Notes under the pieces: generated by a model | What the model saw: the letters and a program-made list of their open reading frames with translations, nothing else | What the model was told of the DNA's origin: nothing | Database searches by the model: none | Program-made: the position numbers and the translations under genes | DNA from: Zanthoxylum bungeanum | Taxonomy: Eukaryota > Streptophyta > Magnoliopsida > Sapindales > Rutaceae | Direction: 5' to 3' | Assembly (NCBI GenBank): GCA_019454045.1 | Contig: SKCR01029070.1 | Location: 62,001 to 126,000 of the forward strand | DNA length: 64,000 nucleotides | Part shown: in pieces, positions 33,145-44,918 of the stretch | Layout of the letters: each line of letters begins with the position of its first letter | How positions within the stretch are numbered: the stretch's first letter is position 1

Positions 33145-33332
33145 ACAGAGAGTGAAATTCTATTTAAAAAATTTCAATTACTTTGTATTTTAGAATCATT
33201 ATTACTAATGTAATTCAACATTTAAGGAGGCCAATAAAAAATATGGATTCGATAGATATTTTCTTAATATATGTATATGTATATCCATCCCGTTTACCAT
33301 TATCCCTATTAGTCTTTTCAAACACTGCCATG

Positions 33333-33636
33333 TATATGTGTTTTCCTCTTCTAATTGTAAAATTTGTATTCATCAACTCACGTTGAGAGGTTGGAAATCA
33401 GGCCGAATTCGTAATTCCTCTAGGACCGTATTGGAATTAGGTGTGAATACGAGTTTTGATTAGTTATGAGACTACATAATGTATATAGTTTTATGTTGTC
33501 ATACGTTATTCTGATTAGGCTTTAGTCTTAGGTTTTTCCTAAGTTTGTATTCGAGCTAATATGACTGTATATTTACATCTTATGTGATATTTGTTTTGAA
33601 TGAATTTCATATTTCAAAAAAAAAAAAAAAAAAAAC
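33333..33636 (+). mobile_element. Poly(A)-tailed insertion (5'-truncated LINE or processed transcript)
   Basis: It ends in a run of about 20 A and is flanked by CACTGCCATG at 33323-33332 and 33637-33646. No coding region is recognised, so a LINE 3' end cannot be told from a host mRNA 3' end. Confidence 0.55.
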
Positions 33637-33646
33637 CACTGCCATG

Positions 33647-34092
33647 ACATGTAAGTGTGAACATTATAAAACAAACATTGTTCAAATGTAGGTAAAATCC
33701 TGAGTCGAGGTTTATATGTGTTGTTCAAATTCGATTCGTTAAGAAATTGTTAAGATTGAATTTGACTTGAACTCAATATTAATAGAGTCGAGCTTAACTC
33801 GGTTCGAGCTCCGAGTTCTAATTTTAAAATTTCAAATTTTGGATTTTTTTGTTTAATATTTTAAATTTTAAATAAATTTCATACAAAATTCAAATTTTTA
33901 TGACACACATTATAATATTGACTTGAATTATATTTATATGTTCAAATCAAGTCTATTTTGAATAATATTCACGAGTCAAAAACGAATCAGAGTCAAACTT
34001 TTATAAATCTGCTCGTTTAATAATCGAATTATTATTTTTGAATTCGAATAATTCATTTTTTAATCTAATCAATCTTCAACCAAATCAAATAC
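33647..34092. other. AT-rich intergenic DNA
   Basis: It contains Arg/Glu-codon-like GAGTCGAGC and TCGAGCTCCGAG motifs that may be a worn hAT MITE. No ends can be defined and no gene is seen. Confidence 0.4.
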
Positions 34093-34107
34093 AAGTTGAG
34101 CCGGATT

Positions 34108-34394
34108 GCCAATGAGGTAGTGGCCTCATTGGTAACCCATGTCTCTCACTTGGTGAGAGACATGGGTTCGAGTCCCCACAAAAGCAGTGGGGACTCAAAC
34201 CTTCCTCTTTAGGAGGAATAAGTTCTCCTATATGGGAGTTAATTCCCAAGCTGTGTCTTGGTTGATTTAGAATTTGTAAGTCCCGAGCTACGTCTCGGTT
34301 GATTTCTTGGCAGTGCTATAATTGTATGTATCTGAAATCCCAGTTGATAGCATATTGTAATATATGTAGTTTGTAATAATTCAAAAAAAAAAAA
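34108..34394 (+). mobile_element. tRNA-derived SINE with 15-bp TSD
   Basis: The A box is TGGCCTCATTGG (about 34121) and the B box GGTTCGAGTCC (about 34166), the RNA polymerase III promoter of tRNA-derived SINEs. The body ends in A14. TSD AAGTTGAGCCGGATT lies at 34093-34107 and 34395-34409. Confidence 0.88.
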
Positions 34395-34538
34395 AAGTTG
34401 AGCCGGATTAATTCTCGATTTATTTACAGCCTCCTTAAAAAAAAAAAGAAAAGAAAAGACGAGACTAGAAAATTCACCGCACCCCACTTGATCCATTATT
34501 TCATTTTTTACATTTTCCCTTGAAACCGGAAAATTAAC

Positions 34539-34592
34539 ATGGACAAAAGGGGGAACATCATCTCCTCCACACTGGCAGCCGCCATGGCTTAG
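34539..34592 (+). CDS. Upstream ORF (17 codons) in the leader of the PP2-A gene
   Basis: ATG at 34539 reads Met-Asp-Lys-Arg-Gly to TAG at 34592. A second in-frame Met near its end sits in the strong context GCCGCCATGG. A two-codon ORF (ATGGAGTAG) follows at 34633. If the transcript starts upstream of 34539, these would limit translation of the main ORF. The transcription start is not known. Confidence 0.3.
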   Translation: MDKRGNIISSTLAAAMA

Positions 34593-34644
34593 GTATTTCT
34601 AGAAGAAGAATAAGAAGAAAATTGAAGCTTTAATGGAGTAGTGA

Positions 34645-34647
<3 letters not shown>

Positions 34648-34689
<42 letters not shown>

Positions 34690-34690
34690 T
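34648..34690. repeat. (AAT)n microsatellite just before the PP2-A start codon
   Basis: About 14 AAT units end 8 bp before the ATG at 34698. Confidence 0.9.
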
Positions 34691-35228
34691 GTAAATAATG
34701 GGGGCGTCGTTATCGAGCCTGACGGATAACGGTGCGAGCATGGGGCCGGGACTGGGAGACATACCTGAGAACTGCGTGGCGTGCGTGTTTATGTACTTGA
34801 CTCCGCCGGAGATTTGCAATCTCGCGAGATTAAACCGCGCTTTTCGCGGTGCGGCCTCCTCTGATTCCGTTTGGGAAAACAAGCTCCCTTCTAACTATCA
34901 ACATCTCCTCGATTTCATTCCTCCTGAACGATACCAAAACTTCTCCAAAAAAGACATTTTTGCCCTCCTCTCTCGCCCCGTTCCCTTTCAATCATGGCAA
35001 TAAGGTATGTAAAGTTTCTCGTTATTAGGGTCTTGTTTTTTTTTTTTGAATTTTTTGAATTTTTTTTTTCTCCCTAGGAAGTGTGGTTAGATAGACAGGT
35101 AAAGTTTGCATGTCAATATCAGCAAAGGCGATGGCAATTACAGGAATTGAAGATCGTAGATATTGGTGGGTTTCTACTGAAGAATCTAGGTCAGTTATGA
35201 TTATGGAAGCTTAAACTTACTAACTTTA

Positions 35229-37346
35229 TGATTGTGGAAAATATATTAATATTTACCGTCATTTTACTTAATATTTTATTTAGTTTCTCGGATTTGATGA
35301 ACGTTTTGATATGTTTTAGTTTATTTTGCAGATAAAATAATATTGGGACTCAATAAAATCATTTAGGACGAAATATGGGTCAAATAAGGGCAAATATTGG
35401 ACTTGACATATTAATTTTGGAGATTGGAAACTTGAAAGGGCGTTTTAACGAAGTGCACTTTTGGAAATTTCAGTTTTGCGCATTTGTCTTATGTTGGGCA
35501 TAATTTTTTACTCCGATATCGGATTGAGCTGATTCAAGTTCCAGATTAAAGAAGACTCAATGATCTACAACTTTGAAGAACAAAATAATTTCGAATTCTT
35601 AAGATTTCATGACCGAAATTGATGAAACATCCGGAAGTGTGTTATGTGTAATTATTAAAGTCATTTTCAAAGCAAATAAATAAATAAATAATAAAAATAG
35701 TCAAACTCCCACCAAACATTATAGCAATTAGTGGAGCAATTAGTGGAGCAATTAATAATGGATTTGGTGGAGCAATTAATAATGGATTTGGTGGATGATT
35801 TGATGGAGGTAAAATTTTGCCTATAAATACCAAGCCATTTCATTTGTAAATTCATACTTTCTTCTAAGAAATTCCTTAAGAATACTAAGAAGATTCTATA
35901 TTGTTTGTTTATTTACAGCTTTCAGTAATTAATTTCCGCTTTCGCACTTTCTTTTCTTTACTTTTCAGTTTTTACTTTCCGCAATTTACTTTTACGCACA
36001 ATACTTTTCTTTCTTTAATTTTCAGTTTTTACTTTTCAGTAATGAGGAGGTAACTCCCCTTTGCTGGGGTAAAATGTAAAACTTTTATTACTAATATTTA
36101 GATTAATCTCCTTTAATTATAATATATAAACTAGTTAAAACATGACTTAACGAGGATACCGCTATATTGGTCGGTTGGTAATTATTTAAATTGGTTTTAA
36201 CCTGACTAAATTGGATACCGCCTGATTGGTCGGTTGATAATTAATTATTAATTTGACTTAATCTGGATACCGCCTATATGGCTGGTTGGTAATTATCATG
36301 CAAAGTTAATATATTATATTAATGGAGATATCTAAAATAGAAGTAATAAAAATGGATCATTTTACCTCAGCATTTTCTTTTACTGTACTTTTATTTTATT
36401 TACCTTTCAGCAATTTACTTTCAGCATTTACTTTTCAGCAATTTACTTTCAGCATTTACTTTTCAGTAATTTACTTTCAGCATTTACTTTTCAGCATTTA
36501 ATTTTCAGTATTTAATTTCAGCATTTACTTTCCGTCATTTACTTTTCAGCAATTTACTTTTCAGCATTTTACTTTATATCTTTTATTTTATTTAAGTTTT
36601 TACTACCTGTAAATATGTGTCGTAACTAAGCCAGTTATCTGGGGTTGTGATGAAATCCAATATCACCGGTTTATAAGGGGTTAAATTACGGTTTGGGTGA
36701 TATAAAGGTTTATTTATTGAGCCTTAGTCTTAATGCATCTTGTTAACTTGCCATTAATAAGATTGATTCGGTAAACTTAAAATGAACTTGGAAAATGGAT
36801 TTTAGGTTTAAGACCTTAGACTTAATAGTCCACGATCTTCCTTGAGGATAGATAACCCTTTAATAGATTTCCTTACAGGATAGAAATATACATGTCGGGC
36901 GGGGGTAGCCATAATTGGAACTTAATCTTAATAAATTCAGATAGCTTGGTTAACATATGAATATGATTAATTGGGTTATACTGGGTATTTGTATTTGACC
37001 ATCGGAAAATGCTTTTACATAATTTCGTGTTCCAGGTTAATAAACCAATATATTACACAAATGTAAAATAACCACTTCATCTTTTAAAAAGATATTGAAA
37101 GAATTCACAACCCTGGATAGTTTTATAAATTTGAATTTTCTTCAATCTACTTTCAAGCAATTTTATTTACTTGTTTTAAGTTTTAAAGTTACCACTCAAT
37201 CAAACAACCAATCCATTAGATACTTGTAAATATTTAACTTCATAAATTAATAACAAAAGGTTTTAAGTCCTCGTGGGATCGATACTTTTATACTACTTGA
37301 ACGATACGTGTGCTTGCGTTATACGCGTGTGATTACGCACCGGTCA
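35229..37346 (+). mobile_element. Solo LTR of the B family
   Basis: It begins TGATTGTGGAAA and ends CGCACCGGTCA, which are the B-family LTR ends in + orientation. TSD CTTTA lies at 35224-35228 and 37347-37351. It has a TATA box at 35820-35829, three TACCGCC...GG(T/C)TGGT units (about 36157-36290), and a ~14-bp CAGCATTTACTTTT array at 36365-36570. It lies in intron 2 of the PP2-A gene, 39 bp after the exon 2 donor and in the same orientation as the gene. Confidence 0.9.
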
Positions 37347-37351
37347 CTTTA

Positions 37352-39001
37352 CTTTATTATTATTGAAATTTTGAATTGTATAGTGGAATGATGTTACTAA
37401 GTTCTCACAAAGTGAAACAAGTTTGCATTAGTTGCTTTCGATTAATCCATGGTTGATTTCATTGTTATGATTTGTGCCGGCTTGTTTAGTTATATCTTCA
37501 ATTCATGAAATACTTCGGCTTAATTGTATTGTATTTAACCCACTGCTGTCTTTAAACCGTGATACTTTTCTTTTTCTCTCTATGAAACTGTGGCCTATTG
37601 ATTGTCTTGATTAAATTCTAATTTTTTTTGCTAATCACCATATTCATCTTAAGTGTAGGATAATTCTTTTCATGGAAATGGAAGTTTCTCTAAGTTTTCT
37701 TATTGACCCTTCGGCCCTTGTTAAGTATTTGACATGGAAGAAAACTTTAACTCTTTTAACTTATTTGTATCTATGAAAATGTGCAGTTATCATCCTTAGA
37801 CCAATAAACTTATTAATCTTTATCCAACAATGCAAATTACTGCTATAGTGAATTGTGGGAGCTATTTTTTACTTTTATTGTCTTTCTGCTGCTAATGTTG
37901 AAAAAAATAGTATTTGGTCATCATTGCAAAATGCTGAACTTTTGTTTTTGGATGACGCTTGCTTTCGTTAACTCAATTTTCGTGTATTTTAAAAGTTCTT
38001 CTTTATACACTTTCTGATTTGAGATGCACCATCAGGCATTAGCTATGTCCGTATGCCCATCCAGTTTCATGAATGCGACTGGACTTATGGGAAGGTTACA
38101 CATATATTTTCATTAAGGTTATTTTACCTCAGTGATTAATTTGTTATCTTTGCCACATTCTCAGGACTGCCAGTATATCAGTAAAAAACTTACTACATTA
38201 TTGGAGCAGCTTTTTCTTTTTCTTTTTTGCTATTTTTCTTTTAAATCATTGTTTCACTTCAAAACTTTCTCGTTTTATTGGTGGCAGATGTAATGTACAG
38301 TGCTAGCTTCTTTAAATCCCCCCAATGTTAAATCCTTCGTTCTTCAGAAGCAATTTTGTAATTTTTATGGTATCTAAATTATGCATTTTCTTGTTGTCAT
38401 ATTACTTTGATCAATGAGGGATTTAGGATGAGATGATATGTTCTTCATTTGTGTTGCCTAATTCTAATAAATTTAATATATGGCATACAATCTTAGTCTC
38501 GTTCACTTAGTCCATTCACGTTACAAGGATGATTTTAACCTTTGTAATCTTCCTGTTCTGTCTCAAGTCTCAACATTCTGTGGGAAGAGTCATGATTGAC
38601 TGGACTCTCAAGTACTCCCATTGACATATTCCACTCACTGGTGCAGAATCCCTGTCTAATTTCTCCTCTGCAATTTGGCAGTGTTGTAGCGCGTACTGTT
38701 GAGATTTTCAAAATTTCCATGTGCTTATTATGGATCATATCTTCCGTTAAAGAGAAATGTGTCCTATTTCTTTTGTTTCACCTTATAAAGGGATTTGGTC
38801 ATAGTTTCTTAAGTTTATGTTGTACCACAACTTAGAGAGGGGGTCCACTCTTTCTTTTTTTCCCCTCCTGTAATGGCTTGGTGAACTGCAAACGTGCTTA
38901 GCCTACTGTAACATTTGCCTTAATAATGTATAGTTGCTTTATGAATTTTGATTGTTGTAACTGCCATTTTGCTCTTTTTTTTTTTTTTTTTTTTTGGGCA
39001 G
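37352..39001 (+). other. Remainder of PP2-A intron 2
   Basis: It is ordinary T-rich intron sequence ending in a 22-T tract and GGGCAG acceptor at 39001. No other gene is seen. Confidence 0.6.
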
Positions 39002-39417
39002 CTTCCATGTAGTGGCCTATTTGCAACAAATATGGTGGTTTGAGGTAGATGGGCTAGTGAAGTTTCCATTTCCTCCTGATGTGTATACTCTGTCATTCAG
39101 GCTTCATCTTGGAAGATTTGCAAAGAGATTGGGGCGAAGACACCCATGGTTGGGATATAAAACCTGTACGGTTAGAGTTGTCAACTTCAGATGGTCAGCA
39201 AGCATCATCTGAGTGCTATTTAGACAATACAGAACAAGATGAAGTGAATGCCATTGCCAACCACAAGCGTGGCTGTTGGATAGATTATAAGGTAGGTGAA
39301 TTTATTGTCACCAACTCAGAACCAGCAACAGAAGTCCAATTCTCAATGAAACAGATAGATTGTACACACTCCAAAGGCGGGCTTTGTGTAGATTCAGTGT
39401 TTATAATCCCCCAGTAA

Positions 39418-40669
39418 TTTGAGTGAGCGCAGAAGGAAAGGGGTTTTGAAGTAGGGTCAAATCCTGTTTATTATGTTTCAGTTTTGTTTTGTGCATTGGC
39501 TTTGGTTACTCACCCTGTTATTTTTTGGCGCATTTTGTCAATCATATTGTAATTTAGCTACGATACAAATGAGATGCATACACACAGTTGATTCTTAAAT
39601 ATTATGAAAAGCAGTAATTACTGTGTAATTTTTCTTGCATTGCTGTACAATCATCATACAGAATTTTTTGTGTGTAATTTTTCTATTTTATTTCATCAGT
39701 TGAGTGCACGGATACATATTATATTAGCTGTTCCCAGCAACACTATGTTAGTTGTTATTTAATATTCTGAATCAGTTTCAGGAGATTTTTGGTAGGATTT
39801 ACCATAGGGTATTTCGCATACCATAGGGTATTTCACATGCCATATTATTATTATTATTATTTCCAATAATCATTTTACATACCACCTATCTAATATAAAA
39901 TATTACATTCTTCATCGGAAACATTGAAAACCATGTAGCCAATCCACTCGATCCGGACTTAAGTGGAACAGGTAAAATCATCGGTTGTCCCAGGTTCTTA
40001 CAAGAAACGCACCCTATTGGCTTCGAACTCATGACCTGCAAGCCGGATCGTAAATCCTACACCACCAAGTCACGCCCATTAGAGACAATAAAATATTACA
40101 TATTTACTAGAAATTCATATTTTCTTACAATTGAAATGATAAATCTTTTTTTCCTTCCTAAAAAATAGAGAATATTATATTAATAAGTTTAAAGTATTGA
40201 TTTACGTGAGACATATTAATTCATTTTTAAATTTAGGAAATATGGTCACAGAAGTTGATTTAAGATTAAAAAAAATGATGCATTGTTGGAGATAAAAAAT
40301 CATATCTCATTCTCTGTATTTATAATAAGATATTTATTTTCCGATCTATCGAAGATGTTTTTAATTCATTATAAAAATTCCTCGAGAGGATATAATGCTT
40401 CGTGTTTGTTGATCCAGCAAAGAGTTTTCAAAATTTAAACACGTGTTCTTCCGCTCCACGTATCAATAAATAGTGAAAAAAAGGTGGTCTGAATTTTTCC
40501 CAATTAAATGGTTTTGAGCGAATTCAACACTTTAAACTACTCTGACTTCTTCTGCACAGTAAAAGGTGCAAGGACATGGATTTTACTGTATATATTTACA
40601 GAAGATGGTCCACATTAATTAAATTGATGGTCCAAGCTGGTTTTTTCTTTTTAATTTTTATATATAGAT
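39418..40669. other. Region downstream of the PP2-A gene
   Basis: It is AT-rich, with a short (TTA)n at about 39844. Apart from the SINE at about 39900-40083 nothing is recognised. The PP2-A transcript should end here, but no clear poly(A) signal stands out. Confidence 0.5.
39900..40083 (-). mobile_element. tRNA-derived SINE, second family, older copy
   Basis: On the minus strand it has the A-box region GTGACTTGGTGGTGTAGG and the B box GAGTTCGAAGCC. It is followed by TAGGGTGCGTTTCTTGTAAGA, which matches the + strand copy at 40722-40908. No clear tail or TSD remains. Confidence 0.65.
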
Positions 40670-40721
40670 AGGTTGCCATCTAATACTATTTTCATCAATA
40701 TGGGGGATTTAAAAAAAAATG

Positions 40722-40908
40722 TCCCCAAGGGGTGTGGCTTGGTGGTGTAGGGTCCAGGATCTCATCTTGATGTTCTGGGTTCGAATCCAGGGGGTGCACT
40801 TCTTGTAAGAGTCTAGGAAAGCCGGTGGTTTTACCTGCGCCGCGGCCCAGAATGGGTGGTTTAGTGGCGGGGTTTCCATCGTTTCAAAAAAAAAAAAAAA
40901 AAAAAAAA
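40722..40908 (+). mobile_element. tRNA-derived SINE, second family, with 44-bp flanking duplication
   Basis: A-box GTGGCTTGGTGGTGTAGG, B box GGTTCGAATCC, a GC-rich body (CTGCGCCGCGGCC) and a tail of about 24 A. Identical flanks of 44 bp lie at 40670-40713 and 40909-40952. Confidence 0.85.
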
Positions 40909-40952
40909 AGGTTGCCATCTAATACTATTTTCATCAATATGGGGGATTTAAA

Positions 40953-41152
40953 TTCCAAACCTTTTGTACTATTAAAAAAAAAAAAAAAACATCGTTGATA
41001 TGAAGCACAAAACTTCATATATTGGGATATTTCATACATAATGAATGAATTAAATTTATGATTTTGGAATTTGAAGATTCCCAACTTCAAATCATAGTCA
41101 CAGATAAATATTGATTATTACTCTTTAAATTTTATCTATAGATATATGTCTG

Positions 41153-41200
<48 letters not shown>

Positions 41201-41240
41201 CATACAAACTTTGGTTTTTGATATTTTGTTTCTAAAACAA
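40953..41240. other. AT-rich spacer with (TA)n microsatellite
   Basis: An A16 run lies at about 40974 and (TA)n at 41158-41193. No gene is seen. The outer end of the D3 LTR cannot be placed precisely here. Confidence 0.5.
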
Positions 41241-43252
41241 TTACCAAAAAAAAAAGAAAAAAACATTTTCCAAAAAGTGTATATACTTATTCCAAAAGCA
41301 AAAGTCAAAGTGTGTAATATAAGTTTCCAACAAAAATCCACCAACAACTTATATCACAAAAAAGGTGACTTATGATGTAAGTTGGTGGGCCCCACTTTAA
41401 ATTCAAAATTCAAGTGGGCTTGCTCAACACACTTCGGACTCGGATTCGTTTAATCCGATTAAACAAATTTTCCGCCAAGACGTAATTAAATCAAATTTAA
41501 TTAAATAATAATGCCTAGCAAAATTATAACGAAAGTCGCTTACAAATTAATCCCAAAATAATTCGTTCGAACGAATGAAAATCCAATTTTAATTCCGCAT
41601 TGAAATCCAATTTCAATTAATATATCTAATATATTATTTTAGCCCAATTAATTAAATAGTAAAATCTAATTTCACTATTAAATTCATTTTGCCGATTAAT
41701 TCCAAATTAATCGCGTTCTCTCTTCTCGACGAATTTAATCCCAGATAAATCTCAACGCAATTAATCCTAGATTAATTCTTTCTCTGATAATTAATTTCCA
41801 GATTAATTATTATCGTGATTAATCCCAGATTAATTTTCTCTCTCATAATTAATCTCAGATTAATTTTGTTCGAGTCAAAAGTCATCGGTGAATCTTCGGG
41901 AAGCGACCCAAGAGATCCCCAGATATGTTGGCAGTAAATATGGTCATCAGACTATCGAACACGTGCGTACTCGGTACCACGTTCTTACCGATTTACAAGA
42001 CATGGTTGGCTTCTAGCAAAGCACCGTGCCTACCCAATTCTCCATAAATATTCTTTAAAGGAATATATAATCTTTATCAGACGTAATATATTAAGTATTG
42101 CGTATTACGATCCAGTATCAGATGTCACATGCTAGGCCTAGGGCTGGAATTGTGTCTGCCCCGTACGAAGCATATATCGGATCACTGGTAACTAGTTTCT
42201 ATAATCGGATAATCATGACCTAGTCATATTATCCCGATGACTGCAGTACTTAAGAGTAGTAGCTCCGTATCCTACGTGATCATCATCTTTATATGACTGA
42301 AGTGATACTTTCATCTTGACATCACACCCAATAAACTACGATTCTCAGTATACCCAGAAGAGGCGTACACAGAACCCGTTAAAGCCCCGGAAGACTAAAA
42401 CTAAAGCGTACTGATTGTCGCAAGTATTGCACTTGTGCGCGTTATGGAAGCTTAAAGACATAGTTCCCATATATTTAAGTATTGGATACTTATGCAAGTG
42501 TGATAGGAGGTTCTGTTTGCCAATGATACGGGAACAATTTCGCTCTGGATAGACCACTCGAAATCCCATTTGTAGTATGAATATATATCTATGGGAATCT
42601 GAATCAGGGTAGGTGTATTTGGTCTTAACCTGAGACTTGCATCGCTAATACTTGCGACAATCAGTATACCCAATAAACTACGATTCTCAGTATACCCAGA
42701 AGAGGCGTACACAGAACCCGTTAAAGCCCCGGAAGACTAAAACTAAAGCGTACTGATTGTCGCAAGTATTAGCGATGCAAGTCTCAGGTTAAGACCAAAT
42801 ACACCTACCCTGATTCAGATTCCCATAGATATATATTCATACTACAAATGGGATTTCGAGTGGTCTATCCAGAGCGAAACTGTTCCCGTATCATTGGCAA
42901 ACAGAACCTCCTATCACACTTGCATAAGTATCCAATACTTAAATATATGGGAACTATGTCGTTAAGCTTCCATAACGCGCACAAGTGCAATACTAGCCTA
43001 TTCCGCATTATTGATGTCCAGTCTCGATAATACTACGACTAGGGATATTTAATGATTAAACCTTTCGTGGATTAATACTGTATCATATCTTATTAATCCG
43101 GTACTAATCATATGGACTTTTATCATTTATATATCCAAGTAATCTAATTACAAAATGATAAAAGAGCAATTTCCTTTGTCACATAGTTAATTTGTACAAA
43201 GAACACCATGTCTTTTACAAATAGTGATGATATGGGTCATAATTGTCTAAAA
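41240..43252 (-). repeat. 3' LTR of copia element D3 (outer end unclear)
   Basis: From about 41385 it matches the D2 LTR (45388-46870), and the preceding ~140 bp resemble the D1 LTR. The inner end reads CATAATTGTCTAAAA, a mutated TCCAACA. It contains repeated TTAATC(C)CAGATTAA motifs (41735-41865) and the 560-bp palindrome at 42429-42988. Confidence 0.7.
42429..42988. repeat. Near-perfect palindrome, 238-bp arms and 84-bp spacer
   Basis: Left arm 42429-42666 is the reverse complement of 42751-42988 with only a couple of mismatches seen by eye. A 103-bp direct repeat (42326-42428 and 42668-42770) shows that the spacer and left arm were added to an ordinary LTR. The LTRs of D1 and D2 lack it. 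Confidence 0.88.
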
Positions 43253-44918
43253 ATCTGCCACTTGGCCTATAGCCACTCATTCAAGTGTCCAACACCTGAA
43301 CTATGTACGGGTCGCTCATGCTTATGCTGAGATATCGCTTTCGCTAGTGGATTTACAAGGTTATCATCTGATGCGATTTATTCGATCATCACATCGCCAC
43401 GATGTATGATCTCACGAATCAGATAAAACCGTCGAAGTACATACTTGGATCATTGATGAGACCGTAATTATTTAGCCTGTGTTGTAGCCTAGCTCAGCTG
43501 CTAACAGAACTACTTCCTAATATAATTAGGAATTTTATAGATCCAAAATGCTTCTTCTGCTGCCTCAGCTGCAGTAATATAATCCGCTTTTATTGAATCG
43601 GCAACAGTATCTTGCTTGGAAGATTTCCAGCTCACTGTTTCGTAGTTCAAACAAAATATGTACCCTGATTACGACTCAAAGTCGTCTTCATCGGTTCGGA
43701 AACTTGCAACGGTGAACCCAGTTACCTCAAGTTCTCATTCTCCATAAATTAAGAAAACATCCTTAGTTCGTCTAAGATACTCAATGATGTTCTTTACATC
43801 AATCTAGTGACCATCACCTGGATCGGGCTGATTGTGACTCCAGATGCTCAAAGCATATGAGACACCAGGTCGTATACATGTCTTTCAATGTACGAGTTCT
43901 CGGAGAGTGCCAATAACTTTTAGATCTATCCCAGTAGATCCTTATTCCTAGAATAAAGGTTGCTTCTCCCAAGTATTTAATGGAGAATTTTAATGAAAGC
44001 CAAGCTTTCACCTATTTTAGTATAGGAATGTTATTTCCAAGAAATAATACATCATCAATATATAGGACATCGAATGTCAGTGCGCTCCCACTAACCTTCT
44101 TATATACACAAGAATCATCTTCGTTTCTGAATGAAACCATATACCATTATGATCTCATCAAAACGTTGGTTCCAAGAACGCAATACTTGCTTCAATCCAA
44201 AAATAGATCGATTTAACTTGCAAACCTTGTTTGCATGTTTTGGTATGACAAAACCGTTAGGCTGTTGTATAAAACATCCTACAAAAGGTTTCCGTTAAGG
44301 AAAGTGATTTTGACAACCATCTGCCATATTTCATTATGAAATATGCAGCAATAGCAAGCATTATCCGAATGAATTTAATCATGGCAACAGGTAAAAGGTT
44401 TCGTCGTAATCGACACTATATTGATGACGATACCCTTTCGCTACAAGCCTAGCTTTCTACGTTTGTATGTTGCCATCCATGTTTGTCTTCACCATGAAGA
44501 CTCATTTGCTACCAATAGGCACAATACCTTCTGGTACATCAACCAGTGTCCAAACTTGGTTGGTATACATGGAATCCATTTCGGACTTCATGGTACTTTG
44601 CCATAAACCGGAGTCGATACCTTATATTGTTTCCTCATACGTAGTCCATTCGTCTTCCTCAATAAGATTGACATCTACATGAGGTGAGATCAGAAACCAT
44701 ATCTCTAAAGTTATTTTCTGACTCTCTCCGACCTACGCGGTTCTTGTGTATTAGAAGATTGTGGAACAGTCTCATCCCTGATGAACTGTTTGTGTTCCGT
44801 GAGGGGATCCGTGCCAGGAATAATATCACTATGATTTTCATCGAGTTCTACTTTCCTCCCACTTACCACTGTATTTAGGATTTCCTCTTAGGAAAACTGC
44901 ATAGAGAGCAACAAATAC
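43253..44918 (-). pseudogene. pol: Ty1/copia pol, RT-RNase H part (element D3)
   Basis: On the minus strand the C-terminal RT/RNase H region can be followed in pieces. The best is 44011-43814, with Leu-Gly-Glu-Ala-Thr-Phe-Ile-Leu-Gly-Ile-Arg-Ile from the RT connection region. The end by the LTR has an Asp-Asn-Leu-Val-Asn-Pro-Leu-Ala-Lys block like the RNase H tail of copia polyproteins. Many stops and shifts are present. The element is cut at 44918 by D2. Confidence 0.7.

Larger units (their letters stand above)
34698..39417 (+). pseudogene. PP2-A13-like: F-box protein PP2-A13-like, three exons, frameshifted
   Basis: Proteins of this family are F-box subunits of SCF ubiquitin ligases with a lectin-like PHLOEM PROTEIN 2 domain. 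Exon 1 (34698-35004) encodes MGASLSS, a possible N-myristoylation start, and the F-box (Asp-Ile-Pro-Glu-Asn-Cys...Leu-x-Pro-Pro-Glu-Ile-Cys-x-Leu-Ala-Arg-Leu-Asn-Arg). Exon 2 (35078-35189) and exon 3 (39002-39417) encode the PP2 domain (Gln-Gln-Ile-Trp-Trp-Phe-Glu-Val, His-Gly-Trp-Asp-Ile-Lys-Pro-Val, Asp-Cys-Thr-His-x-Lys-Gly-Gly-Leu-Cys-x-Asp-Ser) to TAA at 39417. Splice sites are good. Three indels break the frame: +1 at about 34989 (stop at 35001), loss of one unit of a GACA duplication at about 35100, and a shift at about 39140 where several codons are missing. It is a recent pseudogene, a damaged allele, or affected by sequence errors. Intron 2 holds a solo LTR. Confidence 0.85.

Noticed and set aside
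34108..34180. Possible tRNA gene
   Set aside because: A and B boxes are present, but no cloverleaf closes. The poly(A) tail and TSD make it a SINE. The same holds for 40722-40908.
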